From positions 1 through 64,000 of the forward strand of contig NZ_ASXG01000014.1 of NCBI RefSeq assembly GCF_000411975.1: a stretch of 64,000 bases of DNA. Direction: 5' to 3'. The stretch comes from Amycolatopsis orientalis DSM 43388. GTDB taxonomy: Bacteria > Actinomycetota > Actinomycetes > Mycobacteriales > Pseudonocardiaceae. The number at the start of each line of letters is the position of its first letter. Positions within the stretch are counted from its first letter, which is position 1. Below, in pieces: positions 51,944 through 59,592 of the stretch. The notes beneath the pieces are model-generated. The model did not search any database, was not told the origin of the DNA, and saw only the letters and a list, made by a program, of their open reading frames with translations. The translations under genes were made by a program, and so were the position numbers.

Positions 51944-52512
51944 ACCAGGTCCCGGGGCCGCGCCCGCACGCGCGGCCCCGGGCGGATCGACGGTCCTTTG
52001 CGGACCTCCGCGAGCGCTCGCTCGAACTGTGCCCAGGCGTCGGTGACGAACGCCAGCCACGGCACGCCGAGCCGCCGCAACGCGCGTCCGTGGCCGACGA
52101 GCACCCCGCCGGTTTCCAGCGTCGCTCTCGCCCGCCACTTCGCCGAAGCCGCGATTCTCTGGCGCCGCAACCGATCCACGTGATAAGCCAGCCGCCGTTC
52201 CAGTCCGGCGAACACGCGCGCGGCGACCTCCGTGGTGGCCGGGTCGCGAGTGCCGTCCCGCAACGCGCGGTAGTAGCCGAGCGCGAGCACGTCGGAGATC
52301 AGCTGGCTCATCACGTCGCTTTTCCTTGACGGGCCTGCGGTTTCGAGCAGCCGGTCGACCAGCTGCCGGTCCTCGCCCGGCGGCCGGAACCGCCGGACGC
52401 TGCGCGCCACCACCGGATCCAGCCGCACCCCGCTCCCCCACGCTGGTTGCGGCCGGATTTTCCGCCGCCGCTCCTCCGCCTCGAACACCACACTCCAGTC
52501 CACGGCGGTCAT
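51940..52512 (-). CDS. Uncharacterised 190-residue Arg-rich protein
   Basis: I do not recognise a family. The product is rich in Arg and Val and helical in appearance, with DVMSQLISDVLALGYYRALRDGT in the middle and a basic end. No signal or membrane segment is seen. It lies convergent with prolyl oligopeptidase (overlap four bases) and is divergent from a TetR gene across 111 bp that holds a perfect-looking operator. That could make it a target of the regulator. Reading the same stretch in a longer frame adds only an unrelated tail, so ATG 52512 is taken. Confidence 0.55.
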   Translation of the reverse strand: MTAVDWSVVFEAEERRRKIRPQPAWGSGVRLDPVVARSVRRFRPPGEDRQLVDRLLETAGPSRKSDVMSQLISDVLALGYYRALRDGTRDPATTEVAARVFAGLERRLAYHVDRLRRQRIAASAKWRARATLETGGVLVGHGRALRRLGVPWLAFVTDAWAQFERALAEVRKGPSIRPGPRVRARPRDLV

Positions 52513-52593
52513 GCTGCCGCCCGGATGTGCCGGTCCGGCGGGGAGGATGTGGAGATTCGGTGGAGCTGCCGGAGCGGCACGCCCTCGCTTGTC

Positions 52594-52617
52594 ACTGTAC
52601 CTACTAGTATGTACAGT
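52594..52617. promoter_or_regulatory. 24-bp palindromic operator upstream of tetR
   Basis: ACTGTACCTACTAGTATGTACAGT is a palindrome with a single mismatched pair. It ends six bases before the TetR ATG at 52624, where binding would block initiation of the regulator operon, and lies 82 bases from the divergent hypothetical gene. Confidence 0.7.
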
Positions 52618-52623
52618 CAAGGC

Positions 52624-53181
52624 ATGTCCACGAGAGACCAGCTCGTCGCGAGCACTCAGGACCTGCTGTGGGAGCGGGGGTACATCGGCACCAGCCCGAA
52701 GGCCATCCAGCAGCGCGCCGGGGCCGGGCAGGGCAGCATGTACCACCACTTCGCCGGCAAGGCCGACCTGGCGCTCGCCGCGATCCGGCAGAACGCCGCC
52801 GATCTGCGCGCCTCCGCCGAGGCCGCGTTCGCCCAGGGCACGACCGCGTTCGACCGCGTTTCCGCCTATCTGCTGCGCGAACGCGACGTCCTGCGCGGCT
52901 GCCCGGTCGGCCGGCTGGCGCTGGACCCCGAGATCGTCGCGAACCTGGAATTGCGTGCGCCGCTGGAGGAAACCTTCGACTGGCTGCGCGGCCGTCTCGC
53001 CGAAGTGCTCGCCGAAGGCATCGCGAACGACGAGCTGCCGAGCGATCTCGACCCGGCGACGACAGCGACGGCTCTGGTCGCGGTGCTGCAGGGCGGGTAC
53101 GTCCTGGCCCGCTCGTCCGGCACGGCCGAGCCGTTCGACCAAGCGGTCCGCGGCGCGCTCGCGCTCCTCGGACGGCGGTGA
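52624..53181 (+). CDS. TetR/AcrR-family regulator
   Basis: The product has 185 residues. A TetR HTH occupies residues 4-50 (DLLWERGYIGTSPKAIQQRAGAGQGSMYHHFAGKADLALA), followed by a helical ligand domain with a Cys in RGCPVGRLA. It starts an operon with a DUF4865 protein and a tautomerase, and has its own palindromic operator, which suggests autoregulation with control of both. Known: TetR ligands are often small hydrophobic compounds. ATG at 52624 begins directly at the domain. Confidence 0.87.
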   Translation: MSTRDQLVASTQDLLWERGYIGTSPKAIQQRAGAGQGSMYHHFAGKADLALAAIRQNAADLRASAEAAFAQGTTAFDRVSAYLLRERDVLRGCPVGRLALDPEIVANLELRAPLEETFDWLRGRLAEVLAEGIANDELPSDLDPATTATALVAVLQGGYVLARSSGTAEPFDQAVRGALALLGRR

Positions 53182-53186
53182 CACCG

Positions 53187-53708
53187 ATGTACGCCATGCA
53201 GTACGAAATCGAGCTGCCCGCTGGATACGACATCGAGCACCGAGTCGCGACCCGAGGCCACCGCACCGACGCGTTCCCCGGGTTGGGGCTCAAGGCGTAT
53301 CTGGTGCGTGACAACCACTACGCACCGTTCTACCTGTGGACCGACACCGCCGGAATGAGCCGGTTCCTTTGGGGCGGCGGGGGTTTCGAAGGCATCGTCC
53401 AGGATTTCGGCCGGCCGCCGGTGCACCACTGGACAGTCGCTCGCTGCCTGGCCGGTCCCGCACGAGCGAGCGCCGCGAAGTTCGCGACCAAACGCGTCGG
53501 GCAGTTCGTGGACGACCTCGACCGCGAACTCGCCGAACTCGCGCAGCTGTCCCGAAACCCGTCCGTGCATACCACCGCGCTGGCCATCGACCCGCGTCGC
53601 TGGGAAGTCGTGCGCTTCACCCTCTGGACCACCGCCCCGGCCGAGGACACCGATGTCCAGTATCGGGTGCTGCACCTGTCCCGTCCGAACCTCGACCAGC
53701 TGAACTGA
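53187..53708 (+). CDS. DUF4865-family protein
   Basis: The product has 173 residues. The opening YAMQYEIELPAGYDIEHRV and the FYLWTDTAGMSRFLWGGGGFEGI part are typical of DUF4865. It is co-transcribed with the TetR gene (six-base gap) and with the tautomerase (11-base gap). The fold is likely a compact ligand-binding alpha/beta barrel of the dimeric alpha-beta (YgiN/EthD) sort; this is inference. No activity is proven in the family. Confidence 0.78.
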   Translation: MYAMQYEIELPAGYDIEHRVATRGHRTDAFPGLGLKAYLVRDNHYAPFYLWTDTAGMSRFLWGGGGFEGIVQDFGRPPVHHWTVARCLAGPARASAAKFATKRVGQFVDDLDRELAELAQLSRNPSVHTTALAIDPRRWEVVRFTLWTTAPAEDTDVQYRVLHLSRPNLDQLN

Positions 53709-53719
53709 GAGGTCCCGCC

Positions 53720-54103
53720 ATGCCGCTCGTCCGCATCGACGTCCTGTCCGAACCCAACGCCGAGCGTCTCCCCGCCATCGGCGAGGCCGTGCACCAGGCG
53801 ATGACCGAAACCATCGACGTCCCCGTCGACGACCGGTTCCAGATCCTGAACAGCCACGCCGCCGGCGGATTGCGTTACGACCCAGGCTATTTCGGGGTCC
53901 GCCGCGACGACGACATCGTCTACATCGCCATCACGATGCGCGCCGGCCGCACCGACGAGCAGAAAACCGCGCTGTACCGGCGAGCGACCGAACTCATCGC
54001 CGAGGCGACCGGAATCGAACCGCGCAACGTCTTCTTCAGCCTGACGGAAAACCACGAGGTCGACTGGTCATTCGGCGACGGGGTCGCGCAAATGCTGCGC
54101 TGA
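53720..54103 (+). CDS. Tautomerase-family protein (4-oxalocrotonate tautomerase fold)
   Basis: The product has 127 residues. After Met removal Pro is exposed (PLVRIDVL), the catalytic residue of the tautomerase superfamily. A long (two-repeat-like) beta-alpha-beta form with GIEPRNVFFSLTENHEVDWSFGDG is seen. Known members tautomerise or dehalogenate small keto acids. It is third in the TetR-DUF4865-tautomerase operon, pointing to aldehyde or phenol handling. ATG at 53720 is eleven bases after the previous stop with GAGAGG ahead. Confidence 0.85.
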   Translation: MPLVRIDVLSEPNAERLPAIGEAVHQAMTETIDVPVDDRFQILNSHAAGGLRYDPGYFGVRRDDDIVYIAITMRAGRTDEQKTALYRRATELIAEATGIEPRNVFFSLTENHEVDWSFGDGVAQMLR

Positions 54104-54121
54104 AGTTTCTCCGCGCGGGCG

Positions 54122-55081
54122 TCAGAGCAGGATGACGGTGCGCTCGCCGGGTGCGTCCTGGTGCGTCCAGGCCGCCTCGACCTGGTCGAGCGGGAACGGA
54201 TGCGGGCGCACGGCCATGCCGCCGGCGGCGATCGCGGCGACGAGTTCGGTGAACTCTCGTTGCATGACCTGCGGCTCCACCGCGCCGAAGCCGCTGCCGA
54301 GGATCCGGAACGCGTTGGAGCGCAGCGCGTGCCCGGACAGGGTGATCGAGTCTCCGCCCATGCCGCCGATCTGCACCCAGTCGAGCAAGCGGGTGTGCTG
54401 GGTACGCGCGCCGAGGACAGCGCGCATGGCGAGTTCGGTGGGCGGCCCCCACACGTAGTCCAGGACCACGTCCACCTCCGCGGCGGCTTCGGCGAGCGCG
54501 ACCGCGGTGGCGTCCTCGTCGGGCACGAGCTGGACGACGGCGTCCGCACCCTCGCCCTTGAGTTCGTCGAGGCGGGCACGGTTGCGTCCGGCGGCGACCA
54601 CCCGCTCCGCGCCGAGGTGCTTGGCGACCTTGACGGCCGTCGAGCCGGCGTTGCCGGTCGCGCCGTGCACCAGGACCGACTGCCCGGCCTGGAACGGGAC
54701 GCGCGTGCGCAGCGCGGTCCACGAGGACAGCGCGGGGTTCATGGTGGCGGCCAGGAGTGCGGGATCGGTTCCGTCCGGGACCGGGATGACGGCGGCCGGA
54801 TCGACGACGATGCGCTCGGCCAGCGTGCCGGCGCCCATGAGCATGACGTAGCCGAGGCTGCCGTCCGGCCGTCGGACGACCGCGTCCGCACCCGCCAGCG
54901 CGGGCAGGGTCCGCGGACTCGTGTAGTGCTTTCCGGCGGCGATCCCGCGGGTGGCGGGGTGCACGCCGACGGCGAGGACGTCCACCGTCTCCTGGCCGTC
55001 GGCGGCCTCGGGAGCAGGGACGGAGCGGTAGTGCGGCGGCTCGTCGAAGGACTCCACGAGCGCGGCGTTGATCATGGACAT
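54122..55081 (-). CDS. MDR-family quinone oxidoreductase/alcohol dehydrogenase
   Basis: The product has 319 residues. The medium-chain dehydrogenase fold is clear: an N-terminal catalytic domain without Zn Cys, and a Rossmann motif VHGATGNAGSTAVKVAKHLGA. The substrate domain has LPALAGADAVVRRPDGS. It resembles quinone oxidoreductases using NADPH. It is divergent from the TetR gene at 55182 across a gap with repeat operators, so it is the probable target of that regulator. Confidence 0.85.
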   Translation of the reverse strand: MSMINAALVESFDEPPHYRSVPAPEAADGQETVDVLAVGVHPATRGIAAGKHYTSPRTLPALAGADAVVRRPDGSLGYVMLMGAGTLAERIVVDPAAVIPVPDGTDPALLAATMNPALSSWTALRTRVPFQAGQSVLVHGATGNAGSTAVKVAKHLGAERVVAAGRNRARLDELKGEGADAVVQLVPDEDATAVALAEAAAEVDVVLDYVWGPPTELAMRAVLGARTQHTRLLDWVQIGGMGGDSITLSGHALRSNAFRILGSGFGAVEPQVMQREFTELVAAIAAGGMAVRPHPFPLDQVEAAWTHQDAPGERTVILL

Positions 55082-55121
55082 GGGTGCCTCCTTTAGCGGT
55101 CTCAGGTTTTAGAAACGGTTC

Positions 55122-55164
55122 CGTATCTTATAGCACTGAGCTTAGGACGGCGGGTTAAGATACG
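55122..55164. promoter_or_regulatory. Paired inverted-repeat operator between MDR and tetR
   Basis: CGTATCTTA (55122-55130) and TAAGATACG (55156-55164) are exact complements 34 bp apart. The first lies within an ACGGTTCCGT dyad. The 100-bp gap between the MDR and TetR genes is AT-rich for the genome, consistent with a bidirectional promoter region. Confidence 0.55.
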
Positions 55165-55181
55165 CAAGCGGGTCTAACCGC

Positions 55182-55847
55182 ATGGGTGAACACGGCGGGA
55201 ACGGGCAACCGGAGAGGACAGTGGTGAGCGAGCGGGACCAAGCAGAGGGCACTCCCACCCGGCGCAGGGGTGCCGCGCTGGAGAGCGCGCTCATCGATGC
55301 CGCCTGGGAGATTCTCGTCGAGCAGGGCTACCACGGTTTCACCTACGAGGCGATCGCCGCGCGCGCGGGAACCAGCAAGCCGGTGCTCTACCGGCGCTGG
55401 CCGCGGCGCGAGGACCTCCTCATCGCCACGCTCACCCGGCACTGGCGTCCCCTCGATCTTCCGGACACCGGCAGCCTGCGCCAGGACGCGCTCGCCCTCC
55501 TGCGCACGATCAACGCCGAGCGGGACCGCACCGTGGTGCTTCTGCACCTCCAACTGGCGGACTACTTCCGCGAAACCGGCACCAGCTTCAACGACCTGCG
55601 CAGCCGGATCCGGCTCGCGGACCAGCCGGCGCCCTTCGCGACGCTTGTCGCCCGCGCCGTCGAGCGCGGCGAGCTGACCGAGGCACCGCGGTCCGAACGC
55701 GTGGTGAACCTGCCCTTCGACCTGGTGCGCCACGACATGCTGATGACCATGGGCGCGGTGCCGGACGCGTCGATCGTCGAAATCGTGGACCAGGTGTGGC
55801 TGCCGCTGCTGGGCCTGAATCCGCCTGGCAGGCAAGGAGAACTCTGA
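55182..55847 (+). CDS. TetR/AcrR-family regulator
   Basis: The product has 221 residues. The HTH is at about residues 37-82 (IDAAWEILVEQGYHGFTYEAIAARAGTSKPVLYRRWPRREDLL), followed by a helical ligand domain (LRQDALALLRTINAERDRTVV). It is divergent from the quinone oxidoreductase and faces nrdJ across a strong hairpin. Its start could be ATG 55182 or the GTG near 55221; the shorter one would remove only the hydrophilic front. Known: such regulators respond to drug-like compounds. Confidence 0.87.
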   Translation: MGEHGGNGQPERTVVSERDQAEGTPTRRRGAALESALIDAAWEILVEQGYHGFTYEAIAARAGTSKPVLYRRWPRREDLLIATLTRHWRPLDLPDTGSLRQDALALLRTINAERDRTVVLLHLQLADYFRETGTSFNDLRSRIRLADQPAPFATLVARAVERGELTEAPRSERVVNLPFDLVRHDMLMTMGAVPDASIVEIVDQVWLPLLGLNPPGRQGEL

Positions 55848-55900
55848 GCGGCAGTTTTCCGCGGTGCCTTCCTGAGCTTCAGGCGGACCCTGAAACCGAG

Positions 55901-55931
55901 AAAGGGGGCGCGGCATCGCCGCGCCCCCTTT
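55901..55931. terminator. Strong hairpin between tetR and nrdJ
   Basis: A perfect 14-bp stem (AAAGGGGGCGCGGC and complement) with a 3-base loop lies between the convergent tetR (stop 55847) and nrdJ (stop 55945). It ends in a T-run (CCCCCTTT) in the plus direction and symmetric A-run for minus, so it serves both genes. Confidence 0.85.
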
Positions 55932-55944
55932 GCTCAAGGATGGA

Positions 55945-58755
55945 TCAGCTGCAGCCGGACGTCGCGCCGCAACCCTCGCAGGCGTAGCAGGAACCGGCGG
56001 GCCGCATCTTCGTACCGCAGGTCATGCAGAGCGGTGCGTCCGCGGCTTTGCCGAGGTGGAGTTCCATCAGCTCGGCCGTGCTGTGCGCGTCGCGCGCCGG
56101 AGTGTCCTTCGCGGACTCTTCGGTGCGGACGGGCGACGCGTCGACGCTGCCGCGCAGCGCGTCGAGGTCGACGTTCTGGCCGCCGTAGTTCGCCTCGACC
56201 TCGGCCGAGCGTTCGTCCGCGGTGAAAATGCCCAGCTGGGCCCGCTTTTCGTACGGCAGGTAGTCGAGTGCCAGGCGGCGGAACAGGTAGTCCATGACGC
56301 TCGTGGCGATCCGGATGTCCGGGTCGTCGGTCATGCCGGCCGGCTCGAAGCGCAGGTTGGAGAACTTCGAGACGTAGAACTCGAGCGGGATGCCGTGCTG
56401 CAGGCCGACCGAAATGGACATCGAGAAGGCGTCCATCACGCCGGACAGCGTGGAGCCCTGCTTGCCGAGCTTCACGAAGATCTCGCCGAGGCCGTCGTCC
56501 GGGTACGACCCGGCGTGCAGGTAGCCCTCCGCGCCGCCGACGGTGAACGAGACCGTCTGGCTCGGGCGCTTCTTCGGCAGGCGGCGGCGCACCGGGCGGT
56601 ATTCGACGACCTTCTCCGGCTCGGCTTCCGCTTCCTTCTTCTTCGCCGTGGACAGCGGCTGGCCGACCTTGCAGTTGTCGCGGTAGATCGCGAGCGCCTT
56701 GAGGCCGAGTTTCCAGCCCTGGAAGTAGATCTCCTCGACGTCCTCGACGGTCGCCGACTCCGGCATGTTGACCGTCTTCGAGATCGCGCCCGAGATGAAC
56801 GGCTGGACCGCGGCCATCATCCGCACGTGGCCCATCGGCGCGATGGACCGGTCGCCGACCGCGCAGTCGAACACCTCGTAGTGCTCGGGACGCAGGCCCG
56901 GCGCGTCAACGACGTGGCCGTGCTGCGCGACGTATTCGACGATCGCCTCGACCTGCTCGGGCTGATAGCCCAGCACCTTGAGGGCGCGCGGCACGGTCTG
57001 GTTCACGATCTGCATGGACCCGCCGCCGACGAGCTTCTTGAACTTCACCAGCGAGAAGTCCGGCTCGATGCCCGTGGTGTCGCAGTCCATCATGAAGCCG
57101 ATGGTGCCGGTGGGCGCGAGCACCGAGGCCTGCGCGTTGCGCCAGCCGTTGCGGACGCCGAGGTCGATGCCCTTCTGCCACTCCTCCGACGCGAGCGCGC
57201 GGACCGCGACGTCGTTGCTGTGGTAGGTGCGGATCAGCTCGTTGGCCGCGGCGTGCTTGCGCATGACGCGCTGGTGCGCTTCGGCGTTGCGGGCGTAGCC
57301 CTCGTACGGTCCGACGACGCCGGCCAGCTCGGCCGAGCGCCGGTAGGACACGCCGGTCATCAGGGACGTGATCGCGGCGGCGAGCGCGCGGCCGCCCTCG
57401 GAGTCGTACGCGTGGCCCAGCGCCATCAGCAGCGCGCCGAGGTTGGCGTAGCCGATGCCGAGCTGGCGGAACTTGCGCGTGGTGTCGGCGATCGGCTCGG
57501 TCGGGAAGTCGGCGAAGCAGATCGAGATGTCCATCGCGGTGATGACGAACTCGACGGCCTTCGCGAAGAGCGGCGCGTCGAACGTGCCTTCTTCGGACAC
57601 GAACTTCAGCAGGTTGAGCGACGCGAGGTTGCAGCTCGAGTTGTCGAGGTGCATGTACTCGCTGCACGGGTTGGACGCGGTGATCCGGCCCGATTCGGGG
57701 CAGGTGTGCCAGTCGTTGATCGTGCTGTCGTACTGCACGCCCGGGTCGGCGCATTCCCACGCCGCCTGCGCCATGCTGCGGAACAGCTTCTTCGCGTCGG
57801 TGCGGTCGATGACCTCGCCGGTGAGCCGGGCGCGCAGGCCGAAGTCCGTGCCGTTCTCGACGGCGTGCATGAACTCGTCGGACACGCGGACCGAGTTGTT
57901 CGCGTTCTGGTACTGCACCGAGGAGATGTCGGCTCCGGAGAGGTCCATGTCGAACCCGGCGTCGCGGAGGACCTTGATCTTTTCCTCTTCGCGCGCCTTG
58001 GTCTGGATGAACTCCTCGATGTCCGGGTGGTCGACGTCGAGCACGACCATCTTCGCCGCGCGCCGGGTGGCCCCGCCGGACTTGATGGTGCCCGCGGAAG
58101 CGTCGGCGCCGCGCATGAACGAGACCGGGCCGGACGCGGTTCCGCCGGAGGTGAGCAGTTCCTTCGAGGACCGGATGCGCGAGAGGTTGAGGCCCGCGCC
58201 GGAGCCGCCCTTGAAGATCAGGCCTTCCTCGCGGTACCAGTTGAGGATCGACTCCATCGTGTCGTCGACGGCGAGGATGAAGCAGGCGGACACCTGCTGC
58301 TTCGAGGACGTGCCGACGTTGAACCACACCGGGGAGTTGAAGCTGAAGACCTGGTGCAGCAGCATCCAGGTGAGCTCGTGTTCGAAGATCTCGAGGTCGG
58401 ACGGGCTCGCGAAGTAGTCGTGTTCGGCGGCGGCCTTCACGTAGGTGCGCACCACGCGGTCGATGAGCTGCTTGAGGCTGCTCTCGCGCTGCGGGCTGCC
58501 GACCGCGCCGCGGAAGTACTTGCTGGTGACGATGTTGGTCGCGTTGACCGACCAGAACTCGGGGAATTCGACCCCGCGCTGCTCGAAGTTGACGCTGCCG
58601 TCGCGCCAGTTCGTCATGACGACGTCGCGGGTCTCCCACGCGACCTCGTCGTAGGGGTGGATCCCCTCGGTGGTGAAGACCCGCCGGACGGTGAGGCCCT
58701 TGTTCGGCTTCTTGTTCTGTCCGGCCGCGGCGCCGGTTCCCACGGTTTCGGTCAT
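55945..58755 (-). CDS. nrdJ: Vitamin B12-dependent ribonucleotide reductase (class II)
   Basis: The product has 936 residues. It has an N-terminal ATP-cone-free region, a catalytic ten-stranded barrel with NPCSEYMHLDNSSCNLASLNL, and a C-terminal Cys-rich zinc ribbon (CMTCGTKMRPAGSCYACEGCG) that shuttles electrons. Known: it makes dNTPs from NDPs using adenosylcobalamin, allowing oxygen-independent DNA synthesis. ATG at 58755 begins 38 bases after nrdR, so both form an operon. No B12 riboswitch is seen in the upstream region. It ends at a strong hairpin. Confidence 0.93.
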   Translation of the reverse strand: MTETVGTGAAAGQNKKPNKGLTVRRVFTTEGIHPYDEVAWETRDVVMTNWRDGSVNFEQRGVEFPEFWSVNATNIVTSKYFRGAVGSPQRESSLKQLIDRVVRTYVKAAAEHDYFASPSDLEIFEHELTWMLLHQVFSFNSPVWFNVGTSSKQQVSACFILAVDDTMESILNWYREEGLIFKGGSGAGLNLSRIRSSKELLTSGGTASGPVSFMRGADASAGTIKSGGATRRAAKMVVLDVDHPDIEEFIQTKAREEEKIKVLRDAGFDMDLSGADISSVQYQNANNSVRVSDEFMHAVENGTDFGLRARLTGEVIDRTDAKKLFRSMAQAAWECADPGVQYDSTINDWHTCPESGRITASNPCSEYMHLDNSSCNLASLNLLKFVSEEGTFDAPLFAKAVEFVITAMDISICFADFPTEPIADTTRKFRQLGIGYANLGALLMALGHAYDSEGGRALAAAITSLMTGVSYRRSAELAGVVGPYEGYARNAEAHQRVMRKHAAANELIRTYHSNDVAVRALASEEWQKGIDLGVRNGWRNAQASVLAPTGTIGFMMDCDTTGIEPDFSLVKFKKLVGGGSMQIVNQTVPRALKVLGYQPEQVEAIVEYVAQHGHVVDAPGLRPEHYEVFDCAVGDRSIAPMGHVRMMAAVQPFISGAISKTVNMPESATVEDVEEIYFQGWKLGLKALAIYRDNCKVGQPLSTAKKKEAEAEPEKVVEYRPVRRRLPKKRPSQTVSFTVGGAEGYLHAGSYPDDGLGEIFVKLGKQGSTLSGVMDAFSMSISVGLQHGIPLEFYVSKFSNLRFEPAGMTDDPDIRIATSVMDYLFRRLALDYLPYEKRAQLGIFTADERSAEVEANYGGQNVDLDALRGSVDASPVRTEESAKDTPARDAHSTAELMELHLGKAADAPLCMTCGTKMRPAGSCYACEGCGATSGCS

Positions 58756-58793
58756 GCGGTCCTGTCCCTCGCTCCCCGCGACCCGGTGACGGC

Positions 58794-59285
58794 TCAGTCG
58801 TCGCCGGCGCGCTCGCCTTCCTGGTCCTCCGCAGTTCCCGCCATGGCTTTCCGCAGGTCGGCGATCTCCTTCTCGAAGTCCTCGACCGAGGAGAAGGAGC
58901 GGTAGACGCTGGCGAACCGGAGATACGCGACGCCGTCCAGTTCGCGCAGCGGGCCGAGGATGGCGAGGCCGACCTCGTGGCTGGGGATCTCGGCCAGGCC
59001 GGCGGACCGGATCGACTCCTCCACGCGCTGCGCGAGCTTCTGCAGCGCGTCGTCGTCGACCGGACGGCCCTGGCAGGCCCTCCGCACGCCGTTGACCACC
59101 TTGTCCCGGCTGAACTGCTCGGTGACGCCGGACCGTTTGACCACGGCCAGCACCATCGTCTCCGACGTGGTGAAACGCCGTCCGCACTCGGCGCACGAAC
59201 GCCGCCGCCGGATCGCCTGTCCCTCGTCCACCTCTCGGGAGTCGACGACCCGAGAGTCCGCATGCCGGCAGAACGGGCACCTCAT
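58794..59285 (-). CDS. nrdR: NrdR transcriptional repressor of ribonucleotide reductases
   Basis: The product has 163 residues. A zinc ribbon with Cys3, Cys6, Cys31 and Cys34 is followed by an ATP cone ([24 protein letters not shown]). Known: NrdR senses dATP/ATP and represses nrd genes by binding paired 16-bp boxes. ATG at 59285 gives the standard MRCPFC start. It is first gene of the nrdR-nrdJ operon and has an NrdR-box-like site about 200 bp upstream, so autoregulation is probable. Gene order nrdR-LysM-lexA matches M. tuberculosis Rv2718c-Rv2720. Confidence 0.95.
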   Translation of the reverse strand: MRCPFCRHADSRVVDSREVDEGQAIRRRRSCAECGRRFTTSETMVLAVVKRSGVTEQFSRDKVVNGVRRACQGRPVDDDALQKLAQRVEESIRSAGLAEIPSHEVGLAILGPLRELDGVAYLRFASVYRSFSSVEDFEKEIADLRKAMAGTAEDQEGERAGDD

Positions 59286-59399
59286 CCGCCGATCACCTTC
59301 CCCTCCGCGCCGGTCGATTCCTGTCCCAACCGGCCCCTGCCGCCACGCTACGGCCTGGACCGCGGTCACCGCGCGCGACCCCGCGCCTGGTGATCGACT

Positions 59400-59469
59400 T
59401 GTGGACATCCGGTGGGCAACTGCCGGCCGGGTGTGGACAACTGCCGCCAGTCTACCCCTACCTGTGGAC
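59400..59469. promoter_or_regulatory. Three DnaA-box-like repeats, 31-32-bp spacing
   Basis: TGTGGACAT (59400), TGTGGACAA (59432) and TGTGGACCA (59463) lie in the same orientation. The middle one is the exact complement of the actinobacterial DnaA box TTGTCCACA; the others differ at one or two bases. The spacing equals three helical turns. Confidence 0.5.
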
Positions 59470-59486
59470 CAACTACAGCGGTGTAA

Positions 59487-59502
59487 CTACTAGATATAGG
59501 GG
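59487..59502 (-). promoter_or_regulatory. NrdR box upstream of nrdR-nrdJ
   Basis: On the minus strand CCCCTATATCTAGTAG contains the exact core CTATATCTAG (complement at 59490-59499) of the NrdR consensus CwATATaTwG. It is AT-rich within a GC-rich region and may overlap the -10. A second equally good box at a 30-32-bp distance is not seen. Confidence 0.6.
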
Positions 59503-59592
59503 TAGACCATAGATCGCCTCCGGAGCGGGCGCAAGGAACCCGAGAGGGTGAAACAGCGGTTGCGCAAGATGCGACCGGGTGGTTTCCGACAG

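Larger units (their letters stand above)
59286..59592. other. 307-bp gap upstream of nrdR, holding regulatory sites
   Basis: The gap between nrdR (start 59285) and the LysM gene stop (59593) has no coding frame supported by codon use. It carries three DnaA-box-like repeats, an NrdR box and a perfect 11-bp inverted repeat GTCTACCCCTA/TAGGGGTAGAC (59450-59460 and 59497-59507). It is the promoter region of nrdR-nrdJ. Confidence 0.6.

Noticed and set aside
55930..58905. 991-residue plus-strand frame opposite nrdJ
   Set aside because: It is the complement of a fully recognisable class II ribonucleotide reductase; the text is Val/Arg/Asp-rich shadow.
59286..59592. Cobalamin riboswitch before nrdR-nrdJ
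   Set aside because: No B12-box-like sequence or long structured leader was recognised in the 307-bp gap.
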